A stretch of 14,457 bases of DNA from Flavobacteriaceae bacterium UBA2765. GTDB taxonomy: Bacteria > Bacteroidota > Bacteroidia > Flavobacteriales > Flavobacteriaceae. A program made the translations under genes and the position numbers. Each line of letters opens with the position of its first letter. Position 1 is the first letter of the stretch. Positions 7,961 through 14,457 of the stretch are shown one piece after another. The stretch lies in the NCBI GenBank assembly GCA_002352665.1, contig DEIV01000147.1, forward strand, positions 7,766 through 22,222, written 5' to 3'. The notes beneath the pieces are model-generated. The model ran no database searches. It saw only the letters and a program-made list of their open reading frames with translations, and had not been told where the DNA came from.

Positions 7961-10906
7961 ATGAAGAAAAAATTATTTAACTATTTATTAATACTTCATA
8001 TCTTTTTATTTTCTTTTGTAAATTACTCGTATAGTCAAGAAGAATCCAATACTTATGGATTCAATAACGTAATGCCAGCTTCACCTAAAGTATCACAATT
8101 ACAGAAGTATATTGATTACCCTGTTAATCACAACACTGGTATTCCCAATATCTCTATCCCTTTATATGAAATTAATACAGGTAGTCTCAACTTACCAATT
8201 AATATATCATATCACGCTTCAGGTTTTAAAGTTGATGATCAAACAGGAGATATAGGTTTAGGATGGTCTCTTAATGCTGGTGGGATAATTTCAAGAAAAA
8301 TTGTTAACAAACCAGATGAAGAGAGTTATTTTCCATACCCATATCGACCTTTCTATACTTTAAACCAATATAATGAAGAAGATTTCTATTACATTGGGAA
8401 TATGTTTTATTTTGATATGGGCGTTGGAGGACCAGATGGCGAATATGATGTGTTTTATTATAGTGCAGGTTCGTTGAGTGGAAAATTTTTGTTAGCAGGT
8501 GATGGTAATAATCATAGAAAGCCTGTTGTTATACCTTACGAGCCTATTACGATAACTTCAAATAATCCTTTTACGAATATATATACACCAATTAATTATT
8601 TTGAAATTACCAACGAATTAGGACAAGTATATCGCTATGGAAAATCATCAACAGATAACACTACAGCAATTGAAGAAAATGGGGATTCTTATTCTACGGC
8701 TTGGTTCTTAAAAGAAATTCATTCAGCTGATGGTTCAGAATCTATAAATTTCTATTATGAACCAATAGTGAAATTTTCTGAACACAGAACTGATATTTGG
8801 GATTTTAAAGATTCTCGTTCAACTACAGATCCTGACTTTTTTCAGGAGGAAATGGTAAATTATCAAATCTATGATGAGCCTTTAAGTTTTTTTTCTAAAA
8901 GACTAAAAAAAATAGAATTTAAAGGGGGGATTATTGAATTTAATTACATTTCTGATTTCTTAAAAAATATGATTGTTAAAGATGATAAAGATACTGTAAT
9001 AAAAAAAATAGTTTTTGAACAAAATCCGTATTCTAATCAACCTATTAGTGAGACCTATTTAAAATTATCTTCCATGCATATTGAGGACTCTAACGGGAAT
9101 AAAAATGATGAGTATAAGTTTTATTATGATGAAACGGTAGAATCTCCACAGTATTTTACCTCTGGTGTTGATTATTGGGGCTATTATAATGGTAAAATAA
9201 ACAACCCTACTATAATACCTCCATTTCAATTAAATAAACAGATAGGTACAATTCAAACATCATATGCTGATCGAGAAGTTGATGAAGATAAAATGCAAGT
9301 TTTTATTTTAAATATGGTTCAATACCCAACAGGCGGGACTACAGAGTTTGAGTACGAGACCAACAAGGCAAAAGATAAAGATGTTGGTGGACTAAGAATA
9401 GAAAAAATAATCAATAAAAGTTCAGCATCAGCTGTACCTCTTGTAAAAAGCTATACATATGGGTTTGAAGAAAATGGAATGGGAAAATTATTAAAAAACC
9501 CCTACAGTATTAATACTTTTATGACTTTCGTTGAAAAAACAGATATTAAATTTCTTCCATGTAAAGATGGACTTGGAATATGTGAATATTCTGCTTCATA
9601 TAGGTTAAGGCGTATAAGTAGTGATATGTTTGATGGTGGGAATTTAAACTCTGGAAGCAATGTGTTTTATGAACAAGTTACAGAATATCAAGAAAAATTA
9701 AATGGATCTACTAATGGAAAAAGTGTTTTTATATATAAACCTCCAATAGTAGATAATGAACTTATTGGTACAAATTTATATACAAAAAATTATAGAGAGT
9801 GGACAACCAATCATTTAATAAGTAAAACAGATTATAAAAAAAAGAGTCAATCTTATGTACCAGTAACGAAGTATGATTATAAGTATAATATTCGATTTGA
9901 TTCTCTATTAAAATGTTCAAAAGTTATGATTAAACAAGAAGCACCTATACCGGAGACTGTAGGTTCATTATGGAGTTATTTTTATCCGATAGGTTCTTTT
10001 AATACTGATATAGGATATCCTCCTGCTAGCAGTATACAAAATACTCCAGGTTCTGTATTTAATATAGTTGAATATATATACCATACAGGGGCTAAACACC
10101 TTGAACAAGTTAAAACAACATCTTATCTTGAAAATGAAGAAATAGTTACTATAGAAGATTATGATTATGGTACTTTTTTAAACGAGCCCACTTCAATAAC
10201 AACAGAGAATAGTAATGGTGCATCCACTACTACGTATATAAAATATCCAAATGATTATAATGATGTTGAAAATATTTCAACCTTGATGGATAAAAACATT
10301 GTTGGTATTCCAATAGATACTAGAAAATATAATGATAGTACTAACATATTATTGAGTGGGTCTCAGGTAAAATATAATAATAGTGGTCATCCAGTTGATA
10401 TCTATAATTTTGAATCAAAAGGCAATGAAATTATATTCCAGCCAGATATGCCTTATACATTTAATCACAAAATACAAGTTGAATACTATAATAATAAAAG
10501 TAAAGTAAAAAGTGTTATCAAGGATGATGATATTACAACTTATTTTGCATGGGCTTATGAAGATATATATCCAATTATTAAAATTGAAAGCAGTGATCCT
10601 AGTATTGATATATCTTCTATTCAATCAGCTATTAATAATATCAATTTAAGTGAAAGTGATGAATTAGTCTCCATTCAACAAGATATAAATAATTTAAAAA
10701 GTGCTTTGTCAGAATTTATAAATAGAAACGATTGTTTTGTTTCATTATATACATTTAAACCTTTAGTTGGCGTCACCAGTATTACAGACCCCCGAGGTTA
10801 TACCATTTACTACGAATATGACGACTTTAACCGACTAAAACAGGTAAAAGATGCTGAGGGTAATATAGTCAGTAAAAACGAATACCATTATAAAAATCAA
10901 GAATAA
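7961..10906 (+). CDS. Secreted RHS/SpvB-like wall protein with a single C-terminal YD repeat
   Basis: From the ATG at 7961 the product has 981 residues and a good Sec signal peptide (MKKKLFNYLLILHIFLFSFVNYSYS, cleavage before Gln26). The frame is open further upstream (ATG 7901; TTG 7874), but those starts would bury this signal inside the protein, so 7961 is preferred. The mature N-terminus has the Bacteroidota RHS-N signature: NVMPASPKVSQLQKYIDYPV, then NTGIPNISIPLYEI and GLGWSLNAGGIISR (about 100-114), which is also the SpvB/TcdB-type strand pattern. The long middle is beta-rich with many Tyr/Asn. Near the end come YFAWAYEDIYPIIKIE, an amphipathic helical stretch, and then PLVGVTSITDPRGYTIYYEYD with one YD repeat (about 943-978), after which the protein stops. 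No RHS core (DPxG-type) or effector domain is present. Only 24 bp separate it from the next gene, so cotranscription is likely. GC content rises from about 25% to 38% at about 10,741. Role unknown: a surface or exported shell component is plausible. Confidence 0.85.
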   Translation: MKKKLFNYLLILHIFLFSFVNYSYSQEESNTYGFNNVMPASPKVSQLQKYIDYPVNHNTGIPNISIPLYEINTGSLNLPINISYHASGFKVDDQTGDIGLGWSLNAGGIISRKIVNKPDEESYFPYPYRPFYTLNQYNEEDFYYIGNMFYFDMGVGGPDGEYDVFYYSAGSLSGKFLLAGDGNNHRKPVVIPYEPITITSNNPFTNIYTPINYFEITNELGQVYRYGKSSTDNTTAIEENGDSYSTAWFLKEIHSADGSESINFYYEPIVKFSEHRTDIWDFKDSRSTTDPDFFQEEMVNYQIYDEPLSFFSKRLKKIEFKGGIIEFNYISDFLKNMIVKDDKDTVIKKIVFEQNPYSNQPISETYLKLSSMHIEDSNGNKNDEYKFYYDETVESPQYFTSGVDYWGYYNGKINNPTIIPPFQLNKQIGTIQTSYADREVDEDKMQVFILNMVQYPTGGTTEFEYETNKAKDKDVGGLRIEKIINKSSASAVPLVKSYTYGFEENGMGKLLKNPYSINTFMTFVEKTDIKFLPCKDGLGICEYSASYRLRRISSDMFDGGNLNSGSNVFYEQVTEYQEKLNGSTNGKSVFIYKPPIVDNELIGTNLYTKNYREWTTNHLISKTDYKKKSQSYVPVTKYDYKYNIRFDSLLKCSKVMIKQEAPIPETVGSLWSYFYPIGSFNTDIGYPPASSIQNTPGSVFNIVEYIYHTGAKHLEQVKTTSYLENEEIVTIEDYDYGTFLNEPTSITTENSNGASTTTYIKYPNDYNDVENISTLMDKNIVGIPIDTRKYNDSTNILLSGSQVKYNNSGHPVDIYNFESKGNEIIFQPDMPYTFNHKIQVEYYNNKSKVKSVIKDDDITTYFAWAYEDIYPIIKIESSDPSIDISSIQSAINNINLSESDELVSIQQDINNLKSALSEFINRNDCFVSLYTFKPLVGVTSITDPRGYTIYYEYDDFNRLKQVKDAEGNIVSKNEYHYKNQE

Positions 10907-10930
10907 GAACACAACCTTAAATACATAAAC

Positions 10931-12559
10931 ATGAAAAAATTAGTAATAGTATTAATTGCACTTTTTGTTACTTATGGCATTGATGCTCAAAATTTAATAG
11001 ATGCCTCAACTTGGGCAGTTGGTAGTGGCTCTGCACCGGGATTTAACAGAATAGGGCAAGATTCAGAAAATACCAGGGAAATGGGCACGGGTCCTCATAA
11101 TGAATCGGTTCTTTTATGGAAGGCAACCCCAGATGCAGTGAGTAATGCAGATGGAGGTTGGAATTCAACATATACCAATATAGACCCTACCAAAACCTAT
11201 CGTGTTACCATATGGGTTAAAAAAACGAATTCCAATGACGGCAGTACCTATTTAGGTACCTATACCAGAAATGCACAAAACGAATTTACCACCTTAAATC
11301 TTAACGGAGACCCGGTAAACAATTCCTATTTCTTTGTGGGTGACCTACCCGAGCTGGACAAATGGTATCTAATAGTTGGCTATGTACACCACAGTGGTTA
11401 TACATCCACATTTAATGAAGGAGGTATTTATAGTCTTTCGGGTGCAAAAGCAAGAAGTATAAATGACTTTAAATTTACACCGGATGCTACAAAAATGTTA
11501 CATAGAAGTTATTTGTATTATGATACCAATATTGCTGATAATCAATATTTTTATGCTCCAACTATCTATCAAGTAAATGGGTCGGAACCTACTATTCAGG
11601 AAATTATTGATGGAGGAAACCCGAGCTCTGGTGGAGCAGGTAAATTTGTTGACGGTGCTACTCCTGACATTGCTTATTATGATGGCCGGGTTGGTATTGG
11701 CAGAGATAATTTTTCAACGGTTCATAAGCTTTGGGTTCAAGGCACAAATACTGCCACGGGCACTCAAAATAATGTTATGAGGGTCTTATCTACATTTGAT
11801 GGAACTGGAACCAGTACTTCAAATTATGGTGTCATGAGTAATGTTCAAAATGTAGGAACAGGAACAATAGGTTATGCCATTGGAACTAGAAGCGGTATAG
11901 ATAATAATGAAAATGGTACAATTACAAGTGTAGATGCTATTCGTCCTGAAATCAACAACTCGGGTACTATGGATTACGCTGTTGGTTCAAATATTAATAT
12001 TAGTAACAATGGTACGATTGCAAATGCCTATGGTGAATATTTTTATTATTCTGGCACAGGTGCTGTTACAAATTCTTATGGCATTTATATTGATTCTACC
12101 TTTAATAAAGGTACGGCAGATAATTATGCTATCCATTCGGCTTCAGATGCAGATTCTTATTTTGAGGGGAATTTGGGTATTGGCACTGCTTCGCCTGATA
12201 TGAAGCTGACCGTAAAAGGTAAAATTCATGCACAAGAAATTAAAGTTGATCTTGAAGGAGCTATTATGCCAGATTATGTCTTCGAAAAATCATACCCGTT
12301 AAAGTCACTTTCAGAAATAGAGAAATACATTAACCAGCACAAGCATTTGCCCGAAATTCCATCGGCAAGTATTGTTGCTAAAAATGGTCTTTATTTAAAA
12401 GAAATGAACTTAAAATTACTCCAAAAAATAGAAGAGTTAACTTTATATACTATAGAACAAGAAAAGCAATTAGAAAAGCACGAAAAAGAAAACGTTGAGT
12501 TAAAAGAGCGTTTAGAAAAGATTGAAACTATTTTACAAAAAATAGACATAGAAAAATGA
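10931..12559 (+). CDS. Secreted tail-fibre/adhesin-like protein with conserved coiled-coil C-terminus
   Basis: The 542-residue protein has a signal peptide (MKKLVIVLIALFVTYGIDA, cleavage before Gln20). Residues 20-210 look like a beta-sandwich, carbohydrate-binding-type domain (WNSTYTNIDPTKTYRVTIWV; WYLIVGYVHHSGY; HRSYLYYDT). A Gly/Ser-rich link (about 225-240) leads to DGRVGIGRDNFSTVHKLWVQG, as in phage-fibre-like secreted proteins of Bacteroidota. Residues about 270-410 contain loose repeats of the type NNSGTMDYAVGxN / NNGTIANAYGEY, consistent with a beta-helix or fibre shaft. The C-terminus carries GNLGIGTASPDMKLTVKGKI, then PDYVFEKSYPL, INQHKHLPEIPSA and LKEMNLKLLQKIEELTLY, ending in a charged coiled coil (about 485-540). 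This end module is widespread in the phylum and recalls the trimerising or chaperone ends of tail fibres; no autoproteolysis residues can be assigned. It lies 24 bp after the RHS wall gene and probably shares its transcript. The N-terminal part is GC-richer (about 46% at 10,981-11,160) than its neighbours. Confidence 0.85.
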   Translation: MKKLVIVLIALFVTYGIDAQNLIDASTWAVGSGSAPGFNRIGQDSENTREMGTGPHNESVLLWKATPDAVSNADGGWNSTYTNIDPTKTYRVTIWVKKTNSNDGSTYLGTYTRNAQNEFTTLNLNGDPVNNSYFFVGDLPELDKWYLIVGYVHHSGYTSTFNEGGIYSLSGAKARSINDFKFTPDATKMLHRSYLYYDTNIADNQYFYAPTIYQVNGSEPTIQEIIDGGNPSSGGAGKFVDGATPDIAYYDGRVGIGRDNFSTVHKLWVQGTNTATGTQNNVMRVLSTFDGTGTSTSNYGVMSNVQNVGTGTIGYAIGTRSGIDNNENGTITSVDAIRPEINNSGTMDYAVGSNINISNNGTIANAYGEYFYYSGTGAVTNSYGIYIDSTFNKGTADNYAIHSASDADSYFEGNLGIGTASPDMKLTVKGKIHAQEIKVDLEGAIMPDYVFEKSYPLKSLSEIEKYINQHKHLPEIPSASIVAKNGLYLKEMNLKLLQKIEELTLYTIEQEKQLEKHEKENVELKERLEKIETILQKIDIEK

Positions 12560-12804
12560 GAGATCACTAATTAACTCAAGGCTATCTTTGGAATAATTAC
12601 ATTTTTATTATTGACTCTTAGCATTTTCTATAGTTTTTTTTCCAAAATAACCTGTCACAATATAATATTGATTGGGTCTTGATAGAGTATTAAAAAATGA
12701 TTTATGCATATAAAAATTAAACAGCTATGAAGTAAGCATAATTTGTAATTTCAAAATTACAGAAGTTATAAATATGCGAATCCTATCTGACAAATATAAT
12801 AGAT
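12560..12804. other. Intergenic region before the FG-GAP/RHS gene
   Basis: This 245-bp AT-rich spacer holds no recognisable gene. It has a weak stem (CAAGG-ctat-CTTTG, about 12,579-12,592) followed by T-rich sequence that could end the upstream transcript, a CAATAT-A-ATATTG dyad (12,658-12,670), and the promoter/palindrome candidate at 12,742-12,776. The size and content suggest that the next gene has its own promoter. Confidence 0.45.
12742..12776 (+). promoter_or_regulatory. Candidate promoter with an embedded perfect palindrome, upstream of the FG-GAP/RHS gene
   Basis: TTTG at 12,742-12,745 and TAAATATG at 12,769-12,776 (one mismatch to TAnnTTTG) are separated by 23 bp, the upper end of known spacing. 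The spacer contains most of TGTAATTT-CA-AAATTACA (12,744-12,761), a perfect 8-bp inverted repeat overlapping the -33 element. A dyad in this place could be a repressor or activator operator. The ATG follows 28 bp after the -7 box. Confidence 0.35.
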
Positions 12805-14457
12805 ATGAAAGAACAGATAAATAAGATATTAATTTTAGTGCTATTAGTACTTCCGGTTATGGTTAGTTCTCAAATAGAATTTACAGAGCATAATTATAAT
12901 TTTGATAATATGCCAGCTTACTCAAGTGCTAATATACCTGTAGATATGGATGGTGATGGAGATATTGACTTTATAGGTTTGCCATCTGCAGACTATGCAA
13001 CAAATGTTTGGGTAGAGAACCTTGGGAATGGTAATTTTAATGTGCATGAAATAACTGGATTTGATAATAATTCTGATAGAAAATTTTCTGTAGATTTAGA
13101 TAATGATGGTGATATAGATTTCTTGGGTTCAAATGGTGTACACACTTATTGGTTAGAAAACACAGGAAATAATAATTTTACCCATACAGTATTACCGAAT
13201 GTGCCTTTTTTAAGAGTTTTTTCTCCACGTGATTTAGATGGTGATGGTTATATTGATTTATTCGGTACTAATGCTTTTGGTGACATTACTACAATTTATT
13301 GGTATAAAAATGATGGTTCTCAAAACTTCACACAACAAACCTTGGCAGTAAGTTCCTTTTCGATTAACAGCTTAAATGAAGATATCGGAGATCTTGATAA
13401 TGACGGAGATCTTGATATCATAGTAAAAGCAGATCTATTAAATGGAGATGGTAGTAAATTATTGATATTTGAAAATAATGGGAATAATAATTTTACCGAG
13501 CATGTAATTGCATCTGTTACAAACCGAATTAATACTCTTTTTAATGCAAAAATATTGACAGCCGATTTTGATGCAGACAACGATAAAGATATTTTTTCAA
13601 TAGAAGAAGAAAGCGGAGGAGAAATTAAAGTGTATTGGTATGAAAATGATGGAAGCCTTAATTTCACAAAACATTTCTTGCATAATTTTGGAACGGTTTT
13701 ATTTGAATCAATACAATTACAAGATATAAATAAAGATGGTCTGTTAGATATGGTTTTTGGCAGCTATGAAAATGGAAATAAATTAAGCTGGTATGAAAAT
13801 AATAATAACCAAAGTTTTATCGAATATGCTATACCAAATATTTCCTACTCGCCAAGTGATATACAAGTGGTTGATATTAATGATGATGGTAATCATGAAA
13901 TTATAACCAAAGGCAGTATATATGAAAATGACGGATTGCAAAATTTCACAAAAATTTCTTTAAATCCTCAAGGTAAGATACATTATACAGTAGATCTTGA
14001 TAATGATGGTGATTTAGATTTGGCAACTAGTGAAAATTCTAGTTTAATTTGGCTCGAAAACCAACTCATCACAAATCCAGAACCCCCATTAGAAGACACC
14101 CCCTACCAAGCCCCAGTATTATCCGATGAAAACTACATCTACACCCTTGCCCCGCAAACAGAAATGTTAAATACCGATAATATTGCCCTAAACAAAGACG
14201 CAATAGAATCCATAATCTATTTTGACGGACTGGGCAGGCCAAAACAACAAGTAGGGATCAAGCAAAGCGGTACGGGTAAAGATATTATAACCCATATAGG
14301 CTATGATGAATTTGGCAGACAAGCCCAAGACTTTTTACCTTATGTGCCATCAAGTTCGGATATTGCAGGCAGTTTTAGAACCGACAATCAAGAAAATGCT
14401 ATTAATGGTTATTACCAAACCCATTATGCTCCAGATTTAGACGCTACCCCAAACCCC
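12805..14457 (+). CDS. Exported FG-GAP/VCBS propeller fused to DUF6443/RHS-type protein (3' end beyond window)
   Basis: The frame is open for 551 codons to the window end with no stop. It starts with a signal peptide (MKEQINKILILVLLVLPVMVSS, cleavage before Gln23). Eight acidic calcium-type loops recur roughly every 40-58 residues: VDMDGDGDIDF (46), VDLDNDGDIDF (96), RDLDGDGYIDL (142), GDLDNDGDLDI (195), ADFDADNDKDI (253), QDINKDGLLDM (306), VDINDDGNHEI (356) and VDLDNDGDLDL (396). Many are followed by a W-Y/L-E-N segment (e.g. YWYEND, SWYENN), the FG-GAP/VCBS beta-propeller pattern. After a Pro-rich hinge (about 420-437, NPEPPLEDTP) comes ENYIYTLAPQTEM, then YFDGLGRPKQQV and YDEFGRQAQDFLPY, the signature of the DUF6443 N-terminus of Bacteroidota RHS proteins. 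YD repeats and an RHS core would be expected downstream. GC content rises from about 28% (13,681-14,040) to about 41% (14,101-14,457) at this join, suggesting a fusion. The ATG at 12,805 gives the complete signal peptide. Confidence 0.88.
   Translation, partial: MKEQINKILILVLLVLPVMVSSQIEFTEHNYNFDNMPAYSSANIPVDMDGDGDIDFIGLPSADYATNVWVENLGNGNFNVHEITGFDNNSDRKFSVDLDNDGDIDFLGSNGVHTYWLENTGNNNFTHTVLPNVPFLRVFSPRDLDGDGYIDLFGTNAFGDITTIYWYKNDGSQNFTQQTLAVSSFSINSLNEDIGDLDNDGDLDIIVKADLLNGDGSKLLIFENNGNNNFTEHVIASVTNRINTLFNAKILTADFDADNDKDIFSIEEESGGEIKVYWYENDGSLNFTKHFLHNFGTVLFESIQLQDINKDGLLDMVFGSYENGNKLSWYENNNNQSFIEYAIPNISYSPSDIQVVDINDDGNHEIITKGSIYENDGLQNFTKISLNPQGKIHYTVDLDNDGDLDLATSENSSLIWLENQLITNPEPPLEDTPYQAPVLSDENYIYTLAPQTEMLNTDNIALNKDAIESIIYFDGLGRPKQQVGIKQSGTGKDIITHIGYDEFGRQAQDFLPYVPSSSDIAGSFRTDNQENAINGYYQTHYAPDLDATPNP

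Noticed and set aside
10900..10935. A frameshift splitting one RHS gene into the 7961 and 10,931 genes
   Set aside because: The second gene begins with its own signal peptide and is unrelated to RHS sequence. The first ends in HYKNQE, a natural-looking C-terminus for this family as I recall it.
11577..12203. Two plus-strand open frames (67 and 89 codons) inside the fibre-like gene
   Set aside because: They are out-of-frame readings of the repetitive 542-codon gene and give Leu/Ile-rich low-complexity products.
13320..13667. Minus-strand open frame of 115 codons inside the FG-GAP gene
   Set aside because: It is the mirror of the Asp/Gly/Asn-rich repeat coding and gives a Ser/Leu-rich sequence. 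The plus-strand frame has a signal peptide and eight repeat motifs.
1..14457. tRNA, rRNA, insertion sequences or integrase genes
   Set aside because: None was recognised on either strand. No transposase-like frame or terminal inverted repeats with target duplication were seen, although short intergenic RNAs cannot be excluded by eye.

Overview
The window reads as chromosomal DNA of a member of the Bacteroidota, most likely a marine or soil Flavobacteriaceae. The basis is the low GC content, the near absence of Shine-Dalgarno sequences, one good TTTG-N21-TAnnTTTG-type promoter, lipoprotein and secretion signals of flavobacterial style, and RHS-family proteins with the N-terminal domains typical of this phylum. 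I could run no search, so all family names come from recognised motifs and overall sequence character.

Left part (1-6609, minus strand): a two-gene envelope unit. A large bacterial alpha-2-macroglobulin lipoprotein (6609 down to 1012) with an intact CVEQ thioester motif is followed by pbpC, encoding penicillin-binding protein 1C. Only the glycosyltransferase half of pbpC lies in the window. The same pair occurs in Escherichia coli (yfhM-pbpC) and is read as a protease trap plus a peptidoglycan-repair enzyme. A 126-bp gap between the genes carries a tandem 22-bp repeat and matching inverted CTCTGTG segments.

Middle (6610-7873): a divergent intergenic region with two clear hairpins and a promoter, then a 164-residue lipoprotein of unknown function. 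Next comes about 500 bp of gene-free DNA with two small palindromes and a regulatory-looking cluster: two direct TACCATTT boxes exactly 21 bp apart plus an inverted third copy.

Right part (7874-14457, plus strand): a secreted RHS-type locus. (i) A 981-residue SpvB/RHS-N-like wall protein ends after a single YD repeat. (ii) Only 24 bp later comes a 542-residue tail-fibre/adhesin-like protein with a ligand-binding-like N-terminus, a repetitive middle and a conserved coiled-coil C-terminus. (iii) After a 245-bp spacer comes an open-ended gene encoding a signal peptide, eight FG-GAP/VCBS calcium-type repeats and then the DUF6443-like start of an RHS protein, which runs off the window. Together they supply parts that resemble Tc-toxin TcB/TcC components (SpvB-like module, propeller, RHS shell), distributed over separate exported polypeptides. 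Base composition jumps at module borders: about 25% to 38% GC at the end of gene i and about 28% to 41% inside gene iii, by hand count. This suggests mosaic assembly of the locus. Whether it is a toxin cannot be decided, because the RHS core and any C-terminal effector lie downstream.
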